Source of the DNA: Chitinophagaceae bacterium
GTDB lineage: Bacteria > Bacteroidota > Bacteroidia > Chitinophagales > Chitinophagaceae
DNA: 64,000 nt
Assembly (NCBI GenBank): GCA_947372105.1
Contig: CANBSH010000005.1
Location: 1-64,000 of the forward strand
Reading direction: 5' to 3'
Position numbers and translations under genes: made by a program. Of this stretch, positions 42,335-51,247 are shown piece by piece. The notes beneath the pieces are model-generated. The model saw nothing but the letters and a program-made list of their open reading frames with translations. It did not search any database and was not told the origin of the DNA. How positions within the stretch are numbered: the stretch's first letter is position 1; every line of letters starts with the position of its first letter.

Positions 42335-44347
42335 ATGAAAAAATATTTATACTTATTAGCTTTTAGTGTAGCAATAACTTTACAGACTAATGCACAAAAA
42401 CAAAATATCGAACAGGCACTAGATGCTTTTCCTTATCAGCAGGTGAGTGATATTCAGAGCACATTACAAAGCATGGAAAATTGGAAAAAATCGGATTGGA
42501 AAAAAGTATTTATACTACTTCAAGATGATTCTTTAAAATTAAAACCTACTTATGCAATAGCGGCTTATACACATAAAGCTTCTTTGAATAGTGTATTGTA
42601 TAAAAAATGGTGGGCCATAATTAGTCAACAATTCAAGAAAAAAAATACACCCTATGCGGCTACTTTTTTAAAGTCACAAATGAATTTATTATCCTCAGAA
42701 GAAACAGTGCAAACTTTATTGAGTCAATTAAGTCCGAGGAAAGAAAATGTGGCAGAAGCTCTTAAGCCTATGAATCATGCTATGAAATTATTGGCATTGC
42801 AAGATCAAATGCAAGCAGTCATTGAAAATAATGGAAATCATATTGAAAAAAAGAGAATTTTAAATAATGCATCACGCATTCCTACATTAGGTGCGTTTAT
42901 GTTTATAGGTAAATTTTTACAAGACGAATCCATACAAAAGGATGCTGCGTTAATGGTGACCAGATTAGCGATCAATAATGAAAGTATCAAAGGGCCTATA
43001 GTGAGAGAAGTGCTTGAAAAAGCTGTACCCTTTATTAAAGGAGAAGACAGTGCTATCCTAGTCAATAAATTAAAAGCGCACTTATTAAAAATGCCTTACG
43101 ATTATGGTTTCGTGAACTTATTTAATGGTAAAGATTTAACAGGATGGAAAGGTTTAGTGAGTAACCCTATAGCACGTTCTAAAATGAGTGATAGCGCGTT
43201 ACAAGTGGCACAACAAAAGGCCAACGAAAGCATTCAAAAAGATTGGATTGTAAAAGACGGATTACTCATTTTTACAGGACATGGAGATAATTTAGCCACC
43301 GAAAAAAAGTATGGCGACATTGAAATGTATGTGGATTGGAAAATCACTGAAAAAGGAGATGCAGGAATATATTTAAGAGGATCTCCTCAGGTACAAATTT
43401 GGGATACAAGTCGCCGCGAAGTGGGTGCTCAAGTGGGTTCCGGAGGATTATACAATAACACAAAGTACCCAAGCAAGCCATTATTAGTTGCAGATAATAA
43501 AATTGGAGAATGGAACACTTTTCATATTATCATGAAAGGGGAAAAAGTGACCGTTTATTTAAATGGAATGTTAGTAACAGATAATGTCATACTTGAAAAT
43601 TATTGGGATCGTAAAATTCCCATTTTTACAAAAGAGCAAATTGAATTACAAGCCCATGGCACTTATGTAGCTTACCGAAATATTTATTTGAGAGAACTTC
43701 CAAGTGAAGCGCCAGTAGCGTTAAGTGAAGCGGAACAAAAAGATGGATTTGTTTCCTTATTTGACGGCACTAATATGGATCAATGGCAAGGAAATATAGC
43801 AGGCTATTTATTGAAAGACGGCGCGATAGAAGTAAATCCACAAGCAAAGGGGGGCGGAAATTTATATACTAAAGAAGAATATGACAATTTTATATACCGA
43901 TTTGATTTCCAATTGACCCCTGGAGGAAATAACGGAATTGGTTTACACGCTCCACTAGAAGGAGATGCAGCTTATGTAGGAATGGAAATTCAAGTATTGG
44001 ATAACGAAGCAGACATCTATAAAAATTTGTTCCTCTATCAATACCATGGATCTGTGTATGGTATTATGCCAGCCAAAAGAGGTTTTTTAAAACCTATAGG
44101 CGAGTGGAATCAAGAAGAGATTTTTTTGTCAGGCACTAAAATTAAAGTGACTTTAAATGGAACTATTATTAATGAAGGCGATATTAAAGATGCAATAAAA
44201 AATGGAACAATGGATCATAAAGAACATCCGGGATTGGCCAGAACTACTGGACATATTGGATTTTTAGGTCACGGAGATGTGATTCGCTTTAAAAATATGC
44301 GCATTAAAAAATTACCTGAACCAAAAATTACTGAAGCAAAGAAATAA
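42335..44347 (+). CDS. Double DUF1080 (3-keto-disaccharide hydrolase-like) protein
   Basis: 670 residues with a signal peptide (1-20). Residues about 25-250 are helical and HEAT-like. Two DUF1080 jelly-roll domains follow: one from GFVNLFNGKDLTGW (257-270) to about 455, with GDAGIYLRGSPQVQIWD, and one from GFVSLFDGTNMDQW (about 468) to about 660, with GGNNGIGLHAP and GMEIQVLDNEAD. DUF1080 enzymes act on 3-keto-glycosides and cut the linkage by elimination or hydrolysis after the neighbouring Gfo/Idh/MocA enzyme has oxidised C3. It follows that gene by 56 bases. Two catalytic domains in one chain could deal with different anomers. Domain calls are strong, the division of labour is a guess. Confidence 0.88.
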   Translation: MKKYLYLLAFSVAITLQTNAQKQNIEQALDAFPYQQVSDIQSTLQSMENWKKSDWKKVFILLQDDSLKLKPTYAIAAYTHKASLNSVLYKKWWAIISQQFKKKNTPYAATFLKSQMNLLSSEETVQTLLSQLSPRKENVAEALKPMNHAMKLLALQDQMQAVIENNGNHIEKKRILNNASRIPTLGAFMFIGKFLQDESIQKDAALMVTRLAINNESIKGPIVREVLEKAVPFIKGEDSAILVNKLKAHLLKMPYDYGFVNLFNGKDLTGWKGLVSNPIARSKMSDSALQVAQQKANESIQKDWIVKDGLLIFTGHGDNLATEKKYGDIEMYVDWKITEKGDAGIYLRGSPQVQIWDTSRREVGAQVGSGGLYNNTKYPSKPLLVADNKIGEWNTFHIIMKGEKVTVYLNGMLVTDNVILENYWDRKIPIFTKEQIELQAHGTYVAYRNIYLRELPSEAPVALSEAEQKDGFVSLFDGTNMDQWQGNIAGYLLKDGAIEVNPQAKGGGNLYTKEEYDNFIYRFDFQLTPGGNNGIGLHAPLEGDAAYVGMEIQVLDNEADIYKNLFLYQYHGSVYGIMPAKRGFLKPIGEWNQEEIFLSGTKIKVTLNGTIINEGDIKDAIKNGTMDHKEHPGLARTTGHIGFLGHGDVIRFKNMRIKKLPEPKITEAKK

Positions 44348-44368
44348 ATTTGATTGAAATCAATTTTA

Positions 44369-45331
44369 TTATTTCACGTAAAACACAGCAGGGACGGGCC
44401 TTTGGCCAGTAGGGTCGGAAGGTTTAATGGTTTCTTTTCCGTTGACCAATAAACAAGTACTTCCGCCACCATCTAAATTGATGGCTTCATAACAACCTAG
44501 TTGTTGAAATAAATTAGCCAACTCGGTAAGTGTGATTCCAGCAGCAATCCCTTTCATCCTGCCTTGTATGGCCATGATAATTAAAGTTCCATCTTTTTTA
44601 TATCCCATCGCTGTACGTGGATGATAATCTAATATGGCTTTACCCGCAAATTTACGTTCATCATCATTCGTGATATTAATTTGTCCTTCACTCATTAAAA
44701 CAGGACCGCCGCCATTGGCCCATTTTACTTTCCAAGGAGTCAACTCTTTTAAACGAGTATCATTGACCGATAATTTTAAATTGGAATCTCTAAAAGGTTT
44801 CATGACTGTTTGTTGATACAACACTTCTTTGCTATTAGAATCGGTATAGGTATATGCTATATCCATTTTCCCTTTTTTATCCATACCCAAAGCAGAACCT
44901 AATACATGGGTGTAGGTTAAGGTATCTCTCCCCTTTGCAGGAATGCTATGAATATTATAAGATACAGGTAAACCTTCCTTTACAACAATATTGACATTGG
45001 TATTATGAACGAATTCAAAAAAAGAACTATTCACCACCACATAAGGTTGTCCTATTCGATTATAAAATTGTTGTGGCGTAAAGCGACGATACAAAGTAGT
45101 ATCTGCCCCCATTTCTAATTTTTTATCCTTCGTGTTGATGGATACATAATAACCTACAAAATTACTATCCTTAAATATTTTCTCTGATTCAAACACTTTG
45201 ATACTATTAGGTAATACACCAAATTGATTCGTCACATCATTCCATTGCAATACATTAGTTTGAGCATTTACGTCAAATCCAACGCACAATAATAACAATA
45301 GTCCTAGTATCTTATATGTTTTCATAATCAT
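44369..45331 (-). CDS. NAGPA-type phosphodiester glycosidase family protein
   Basis: 320 residues with a signal peptide (to NAQ, residue 24); ATGs at 45331 and 45325 are both possible. The domain of PF09992 (N-acetylglucosamine-1-phosphodiester alpha-N-acetylglucosaminidase, formerly DUF2233) is shown by VVNSSFFEF (about 99-107), HPRTAMGYKKDGTLIIMAIQG, GITLTELANLFQQLGCYEAINLDGGGSTCL and the end PVPAVFYV. The family removes sugars from phosphodiester links or acts on related cell-surface glycans. It is alone, converging with the DUF1080 gene and beginning 24 bases past a strong terminator. Confidence 0.9.
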   Translation of the reverse strand: MIMKTYKILGLLLLLCVGFDVNAQTNVLQWNDVTNQFGVLPNSIKVFESEKIFKDSNFVGYYVSINTKDKKLEMGADTTLYRRFTPQQFYNRIGQPYVVVNSSFFEFVHNTNVNIVVKEGLPVSYNIHSIPAKGRDTLTYTHVLGSALGMDKKGKMDIAYTYTDSNSKEVLYQQTVMKPFRDSNLKLSVNDTRLKELTPWKVKWANGGGPVLMSEGQINITNDDERKFAGKAILDYHPRTAMGYKKDGTLIIMAIQGRMKGIAAGITLTELANLFQQLGCYEAINLDGGGSTCLLVNGKETIKPSDPTGQRPVPAVFYVK

Positions 45332-45354
45332 CGTATTATCCTTAAAAATAGGAC

Positions 45355-45393
45355 AAAAAAATAACCTCGTCGAATGGACGAGGTTATTTTTTT
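45355..45393 (-). terminator. Intrinsic terminator of the second SusCD operon
   Basis: Arms 45361-45371 and 45377-45387 pair perfectly over 11 bases (core ATAACCTCGTC) around the loop GAATG, flanked by A6 on one side and T7 on the other. It therefore works best for the minus-strand DUF4397 gene that ends at 45412. Confidence 0.9.
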
Positions 45394-45411
45394 ATAAGTT
45401 AGTCTTACTAA

Positions 45412-46206
45412 TTAGTGGCCATATAACATTAAAGAACGAGGCTTACCAGTAGAAAGTGTAACCGTACCATTTCCTTTATACACTAAAGTGTAGTTACGAC
45501 CTGGTGTAGGTGCGAAACTATTATAACGTGCTAATTCATTCGTAGTACCTGATCTTCTTACAATCAAAGTATCAGAAGTAGTAAAGTAGTTAAACGCAGA
45601 AAAAGTAGAAGCAGATCCTGCCCCTTTTGCAGAAAAAATAACTCTGTTATTTCTTGCTGAAAATATGTCGACAGTACTTGCTGCTGTATCATTCCAAATA
45701 GCATGCACAAAACGCATACCAATTTGAGATACATCTAATGGCAATATATCATCTTGTAAAATGATTGCTTTGCTTGCGCTTGCTGCTCTAATTGAATCAG
45801 TTAAGATAACGCTATAATATTTACCTGGATCTGTTTGGAATGATTTTAAAAATAATTCAGCTGAATCCTTTTGGTTTACAGCAGCTAAACTGAATTTAAA
45901 AGTTTGTGGACCAGAAGGCATTGAAAGATAAACGTTCGTTGTAGTAGGGAACGTCTTATCATAAGCAATAGGCGTGCCTGTTAATTTATCAAACGCCAAT
46001 GTAGACCAGTTCATTCTAGAGACAGTAATGTTGTCTATTTGTCCTGTAATAGTTGCTAAATTGGGTGCTTCGTGAACAATTTTCACAAAGGAATTGGTGC
46101 CAGTAATAACAGGTTCCGCTAAATATTCGGTGTCCTTATTACAAGCAACTAATCCAATCACAAGCATGAATGCTCCTAAAAGTATATGTTGTAATGATTT
46201 TTTCAT
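45412..46206 (-). CDS. DUF4397 surface lipoprotein
   Basis: 264 residues from the ATG at 46206; the frame opens earlier (46248) inside the susD coding end, but the lipoprotein signal MKKSLQHILLGAFMLVIGLVAC fits only the later start. Two DUF4397-like beta domains follow: FVKIVHEAPNLATITGQID near the front and MRFVHAIWNDTAASTVDIFSARN near 170. It ends the second susC-susD operon, 23 bases after susD, in the place where SusE/SusF or other accessory binding lipoproteins lie. The ligand is unknown. Confidence 0.82.
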   Translation of the reverse strand: MKKSLQHILLGAFMLVIGLVACNKDTEYLAEPVITGTNSFVKIVHEAPNLATITGQIDNITVSRMNWSTLAFDKLTGTPIAYDKTFPTTTNVYLSMPSGPQTFKFSLAAVNQKDSAELFLKSFQTDPGKYYSVILTDSIRAASASKAIILQDDILPLDVSQIGMRFVHAIWNDTAASTVDIFSARNNRVIFSAKGAGSASTFSAFNYFTTSDTLIVRRSGTTNELARYNSFAPTPGRNYTLVYKGNGTVTLSTGKPRSLMLYGH

Positions 46207-46229
46207 AATGTATTTTTTATAAGAATTTT

Positions 46230-47876
46230 TTATTTTTGAGAGAACCACTGTTCTTTAGTATGATAATCTAATTGAGTGGCTCCAATTCTACCTAATTCAT
46301 TAATGTTCCATACATATTCAGAATTAAATCGTGGACGAACTCTATATACTAATTTACCAAAGTTGTCTGGGAACAAATCAGTAGGACTAGGTACCACGAA
46401 ATCGGTGTACACTTGTTTACCCGTTGTTTTATCAACATCAATATAATGGTAACGACGCATATCGGTCCAAGTTTCAAAAGCACCATAAGCATACATAGCG
46501 ATATACTTTTGTAACATGATCATTGATAATGTTAAGTTAGCAGAACTAGTAGGTACTACTAAAGGATTTGCTAAGAAAGCATCTCTCACCCCTGTAGTTA
46601 ACACATTCGCTGTAGGTACGTTCGTATTATAATAGTTCATCAACATATCAAAGTGCTTGCTGATACCATCTTTATAGGCAGTTAAGGCAGTTGCTTTATC
46701 TCCTTTTAAGAAGGCTGCTTCCGCTCTCATGAAAGCCATTTCGGTAGCAGTCATTACAGGGAAAGGCGCATTATTACGGAAAACAAAACGACAGTTTAAG
46801 TCATTCGCAGGAGCTGCGTTGGATGCAGAAACTTGTGCAACCCCCCAGAAATTTTCTGGACGATCGTTTGCTGCTAATACAGTTTGGCCCACATTAGGAG
46901 CTACTCCTTTAAATGTACCGTTGGTATTTAAACGCAATAAGTAAATAGCTCTTGGATCGGCAACCCCAGGAAAAGCACTATTTGCACCGCTCATTAAGTT
47001 TGCGATAAATGCACTTTGTCTAATTGCTGTTGGAGATGCAGTAGTAGCACCACCTAAGTTCGCTCTAAAAGGTCCCCAGAAATTATTAGTAGCACTCACT
47101 GGAGTGGCAGCAAATTTTACTAATGCATCATCGGAACTTTCTTTCATCGCTAAGTTCGTGTAGTAAATAACTGAATCCGCTTTGTAATCTGCTTTATTAG
47201 AAAGTTGATTATAAGAACGAGCTAATACACCATATACAAATTTTTTCCATTTAGCAACGTCTCCATTATACATGTAAGCGTCACCTTTAGCTAAATTAGC
47301 TTGGCTTGCATTATCTCCGGTTTTGTTTAAATACATTAAAGCTTCATAACATAATCTTCTTACTTCAGTATATACTTCTTCTTGAGTGTCATACTTAAAG
47401 GTAATTTGATCGGTGTTGAATGCTTCTTTTAAAATGACTTCACCATGGTATGTGGTTAGGTTTAACCAACTCCAAGCAAAAACAGCATCACCCACACCGG
47501 CGTAATCCCATTGTTTGTTTTCGATGGCCCATTGAATCATTTTTTTATTATTTTGACCAATGTCATAATAATGAGAACGCCAAAATGAAGCGGCATTATC
47601 AGTACCAGCTGCATATCCCATTCTATCAAAGTTGCTTAATGTAGAATAGTACGTAAAGTTTTGAATGTAGGCTCCTATGTAACGGATATCGTTCATTGGA
47701 CCATGACCACCATAGTTACCTGCCATAGAGGAAACTATCTGAGGGAGTAACCCTTCAGGCGCGACTTTTACGTCATAGTTAGGGTTGGCGTAAGCTTCGT
47801 CAATTTTTTTAGAACAAGCTACACCCATTACTACTAAAGCGCTTATTACTAATAGATGTTTAAAATTATATTTCAT
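46230..47876 (-). CDS. SusD/RagB-like outer-membrane lipoprotein (SusD-like_2 type)
   Basis: 548 residues from the ATG at 47876; a TTG nine bases earlier is rejected. Lipoprotein signal VVMGVACSKK (Cys22). DEAYANPNYDVKVAPEGLLPQIVSSMAGNYGGHG and the later EMAFMRAEAAFLKGD, KYIAMYAYGAFETWTDMRRYHY and the closing YRVRPRFNSEYVWNINEL are typical of the SusD-like_2 (PF12771) group, different from the standard SusD at 16331. Members often serve in uptake of peptides or unknown nutrients as well as glycans. It follows susC by 18 bases. Confidence 0.92.
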   Translation of the reverse strand: MKYNFKHLLVISALVVMGVACSKKIDEAYANPNYDVKVAPEGLLPQIVSSMAGNYGGHGPMNDIRYIGAYIQNFTYYSTLSNFDRMGYAAGTDNAASFWRSHYYDIGQNNKKMIQWAIENKQWDYAGVGDAVFAWSWLNLTTYHGEVILKEAFNTDQITFKYDTQEEVYTEVRRLCYEALMYLNKTGDNASQANLAKGDAYMYNGDVAKWKKFVYGVLARSYNQLSNKADYKADSVIYYTNLAMKESSDDALVKFAATPVSATNNFWGPFRANLGGATTASPTAIRQSAFIANLMSGANSAFPGVADPRAIYLLRLNTNGTFKGVAPNVGQTVLAANDRPENFWGVAQVSASNAAPANDLNCRFVFRNNAPFPVMTATEMAFMRAEAAFLKGDKATALTAYKDGISKHFDMLMNYYNTNVPTANVLTTGVRDAFLANPLVVPTSSANLTLSMIMLQKYIAMYAYGAFETWTDMRRYHYIDVDKTTGKQVYTDFVVPSPTDLFPDNFGKLVYRVRPRFNSEYVWNINELGRIGATQLDYHTKEQWFSQK

Positions 47877-47894
47877 ATTTTTCAATATTAAAGA

Positions 47895-50800
47895 TTAAAA
47901 AGTGGTTCTAATTCCCATGTTAAAACTTACAGGTGCACCCATATTACCGTAGTCAAATCCAAAACCACTTACACCACGGCTAGCTGCAGAGTTGGCTCCA
48001 ACAGCAGGATCTTGCCCTTTATAATTGGTAATTAGAAGTAAGTCATTAATCGTTAAGAATGCAGACATTGTTTTAGCATATCTAGCAATACCTTCAGTCA
48101 TGAACTTCTTGATATTATAGTTGAAAGAAATATCTCTCAATCTAAACCAGTTTACATTTTTTTGGATAAACTCTTCTTCTGGCATGGTGGTATAGTAAGT
48201 TTGTTGGTAGTAAGGAACAATAGCGATACTGTTTTGAGTAGGTGTTCCTGTGTTTTCTAAACCATCTTTTAAGATACCAGTAACCACTCTTGGAGTTAAT
48301 CTATCTGCTGTTCTTTGGCTACGACCAATTCTTGTTAAATACATTTCAGTGGCATTAAATATATCTCCGCCCACTTTTAAATCCCATAAGAAGGAAACAC
48401 GTAAATCTTTATAAGTGATATTGTTTAACCATCCTAAAGTGAAATTAGGGTTTCTATCACCATGTACTCTAAAGTTATTATCTAATACTGGGATACCCGT
48501 TGCTGGGTCAATTAAGATTTGTCCAGCATTGTTACGAGCATAACCATATGATGTAATGGTAGTAGTAGGACCTCCTTGTGTTAAACCACCACGAGCGTTA
48601 GCATACACCCAAGTATCTGAAATATAGAATTCAGGAACGTTAGTTGGTAATGCAGTAACCTGATTACGCATTCTGTTAAAGTTGAAACGAGTATTCCAAG
48701 TGAAATCTTTTTTATTGATGACTTGATAATCCAACACCATTTCAATACCTGTATTTTCATTCGCACCTACGTTCAAAGTATTTAATACATATCCTGTTGC
48801 ATAACTTGCTCTGAAATTTTCAGCAATCAAGTCTTTGTTTTCAGTTTTGTAATAAGTAATCTCAGCACTTAAGCGATTGCCTTTGAATTTAAATTCAGAA
48901 CCCACTTCAAAAGTTTTTTGACGCTCAGGAGTTAAGTAAGGATTCGCGTTGGTGAAATCATAATAATATCCACCGCCACTACCTGTGTTAAAGTTTAAGA
49001 TGGCTTGGTTTGCATAAGGCGCACTTGAACGTGCGGTGCTAGCCAATGACCCTCTTAATTTCCAATAGTTCAATTTAGACTTTACTGCAGGGAAGATGTC
49101 TGATAAAATCATACTCACACTTCCTGCTGGATAATCATAAGATCTACTTGAAACAGGGAAAATAGAAGACTCTTCAAAACGATGAGAATAAGTAAAGAAT
49201 ACTTTGTTGTCATAGTTGATAGATGCTTCTCCAAAATAAGCCGCTTGACGGCTAATGTTATAGTTTGGTAAACCAAAACGAGTCGCATTACTATTTCTAA
49301 TTCTTGAAACAGGATTCGTGTTACCACTATCTGTACGTAATGCATCAGCGATGTCATTACCAAAGATGGCATAAGTTTGAGTTTCATAATCCTGCCACAT
49401 GTTACCAATCATTAATCGAGTATTGATTTTACCAAAGCTCTTTTTAGCAACGGCAGTAACAGTATGGTTATAACCATAATACTTACGATAGTAGTTTTCT
49501 TGCGCTCCTTTTTGAGCTCTTGTCAAGAAGTAAGAAGATGAATCCCATTTAGTATATCCATTTTGAGAATAAGTATCATAACCTACTCTACCACTAATAG
49601 ATAACCAATTAGTAGGATTGTAGTTAACTGATAAAGTAGCAATACTTCTACTTAACGCGTCACTACTTCTATTTTTGTTTACGTTAAAATAAGGGTTATC
49701 TAATTCCCCATTTGGATTACTTACAAACAAAGGTTTTTTAAGACCATCTGCAGTGATCCAGTTTTTAGCATTATCATCATCAGGCCATGTCATCAAACTC
49801 ATTAAGTAACCACTCACCCCTCTTAAAGGTTTGTCATTGGTACTATTGATGATGCTAAAGCTTGGAGAAATTTCTAATTTCTTGCCAATTTTATGATTGG
49901 TAACAATTTTGAAATTGTATTTTTTATAATTGTTATTGGGAACAGGAGAATTTTCATCCACCATAGATCCAGATACTCTTACTGAATTATTTTTCTTACC
50001 ATACTCTAATGAAATGTTATGTGTTGCAGAGCTGCTAGATTGGAAGAAAGATCTTAAGTTACCATAACGTGGAACATCAGAGGTAAATTTTTGACCAAAA
50101 TAAGAGAAGATATCACTAGGGACACCGTTCGTACCTGTATCAAAATTGGTCATTAAATCAGGATATCTCACATAAGTAGAAGTTCTAAAGCTATTATCAT
50201 AGCTCACTTTCATTTTACCATCGGAACTAGTTCCTTTTTTAGTCGTAATTACAATCGCACCAGAACTTGCTTGGCTACCATATAAGGCAGTCGCTTCTGG
50301 TCCTTTTAACACGGTAACAGTTTCAATATCATTTGGATTGATATCCGCTACACGGTTGGTATAGTCATTAGATCTATTTTCTGTACTTACGTTAGCAGAA
50401 GTTGGTTTTACTGCGAAACCAGTGTTTCTGTTATTTTCAGAAACGGATTGGTTATCGATGATAATACCATCTATGATAAATAAAGGTGAGTTGTCTAAAG
50501 CTAAAGAGTTGAAACCTCTTAAAACGATTTGGTTACTAGCGCCCGCTAAACCTGAAGTAGGATTAATAGTTAAACCTGCTACACGTCCTTGTAAGCTACT
50601 TACAAAATCATTTCTTTGTGTTTCCGCTAAGTCTTGGCCTTTCAGTTTTTGAACTGAGTAACCTAATTCCTTAGGGTTACGACGAATATCCATCGCAGTC
50701 ACCACCACTTCTTCAAGGGTGTTGTCAACGGCAGATAATTTCACGTTTAAAGTAGTAGAATTACCTACTCTCACATCTTTACTATCATAACCTACTAAAC

Positions 50801-51020
50801 TAAAAGTCAATGTTTGGTTGGCACCTGCAGTGATTGCAAAGCCCCCTTTGTTGTCTGTACTAGTTGAGGTTCTTGTTCCTTTAACGACAACAGAAACATT
50901 TGACAAAGCTGTGTTGTCACCGCTGACAACTTTACCTGTAATTTGTTTTTGTTGAGCATTTGCTACCGAAGCTCCTAAAAAGAGCATCAGAAGTAAGATA
51001 CATACTCCTTTCTTTTGCAT
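47895..51020 (-). CDS. SusC/RagA TonB-dependent outer-membrane transporter (second system)
   Basis: 1041 residues. Signal peptide to NAQ (residue 22), carboxypeptidase-like domain (about 25-100, ITGKVVSGDNTALSNVSVVVKG), TonB-box LEEVVVTAMDIRRN, plug domain with PLFIIDGIIIDNQ and VTVLKGPEATALYGSQASSGAIVITTKKG, and a barrel ending FNMGIRTTF. It partners with the SusD-like_2 protein. No glycosidase follows in the operon; peptidase and propeller genes lie next upstream. The 227 bases before it hold two small hairpins and the M14 gene's terminator. Confidence 0.95.
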   Translation of the reverse strand: MQKKGVCILLLMLFLGASVANAQQKQITGKVVSGDNTALSNVSVVVKGTRTSTSTDNKGGFAITAGANQTLTFSLVGYDSKDVRVGNSTTLNVKLSAVDNTLEEVVVTAMDIRRNPKELGYSVQKLKGQDLAETQRNDFVSSLQGRVAGLTINPTSGLAGASNQIVLRGFNSLALDNSPLFIIDGIIIDNQSVSENNRNTGFAVKPTSANVSTENRSNDYTNRVADINPNDIETVTVLKGPEATALYGSQASSGAIVITTKKGTSSDGKMKVSYDNSFRTSTYVRYPDLMTNFDTGTNGVPSDIFSYFGQKFTSDVPRYGNLRSFFQSSSSATHNISLEYGKKNNSVRVSGSMVDENSPVPNNNYKKYNFKIVTNHKIGKKLEISPSFSIINSTNDKPLRGVSGYLMSLMTWPDDDNAKNWITADGLKKPLFVSNPNGELDNPYFNVNKNRSSDALSRSIATLSVNYNPTNWLSISGRVGYDTYSQNGYTKWDSSSYFLTRAQKGAQENYYRKYYGYNHTVTAVAKKSFGKINTRLMIGNMWQDYETQTYAIFGNDIADALRTDSGNTNPVSRIRNSNATRFGLPNYNISRQAAYFGEASINYDNKVFFTYSHRFEESSIFPVSSRSYDYPAGSVSMILSDIFPAVKSKLNYWKLRGSLASTARSSAPYANQAILNFNTGSGGGYYYDFTNANPYLTPERQKTFEVGSEFKFKGNRLSAEITYYKTENKDLIAENFRASYATGYVLNTLNVGANENTGIEMVLDYQVINKKDFTWNTRFNFNRMRNQVTALPTNVPEFYISDTWVYANARGGLTQGGPTTTITSYGYARNNAGQILIDPATGIPVLDNNFRVHGDRNPNFTLGWLNNITYKDLRVSFLWDLKVGGDIFNATEMYLTRIGRSQRTADRLTPRVVTGILKDGLENTGTPTQNSIAIVPYYQQTYYTTMPEEEFIQKNVNWFRLRDISFNYNIKKFMTEGIARYAKTMSAFLTINDLLLITNYKGQDPAVGANSAASRGVSGFGFDYGNMGAPVSFNMGIRTTF

Positions 51021-51044
51021 AATTTGTAATCTTTTGTTAATAAA

Positions 51045-51078
51045 ATAGCGAACCGCTATAATCTAGCCTTAAAGCTAG
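51045..51078 (-). promoter_or_regulatory. Paired small hairpins in the second susC leader
   Basis: Two adjacent inverted repeats lie 25-58 bases before the start: ATAGCG-AAC-CGCTAT (51045-51059) and CTAGC-CTTAAA-GCTAG (51063-51078), both perfect. They could be mRNA leader structures or protein sites. No T-run follows, so they are not terminators. Confidence 0.4.
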
Positions 51079-51185
51079 CAAAAATTAGTATATGAAACGT
51101 ACTGAAAGCCATTTAAATATAGAAGAATTCCATAAGAGGAAAGGGGGGAAAGAAGTTCAAGATGGGTTGGCACCTCATAAAAAAA

Positions 51186-51224
51186 CCTACTATATTGTAA
51201 ATCAATATATTACAATATAGTAGG
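51186..51224 (-). terminator. Intrinsic terminator after the M14 peptidase gene, 15-base-pair stem
   Basis: Arms 51186-51200 and 51210-51224 (CCTACTATATTGTAA and its complement) pair perfectly around a nine-base loop, and TTTTTTT follows on the minus strand. Its position 24 bases past the peptidase stop, ahead of the second susC promoter region, separates the two units. Confidence 0.9.
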
Positions 51225-51247
51225 CGATCAGATATACAAGAAAAACG

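Noticed and set aside
44346-44367. Terminator between the DUF1080 and NAGPA genes
   Set aside because: Only a five-base AT-rich stem (TTGAT/ATCAA) with a mismatch beyond it; too weak to list as a feature.
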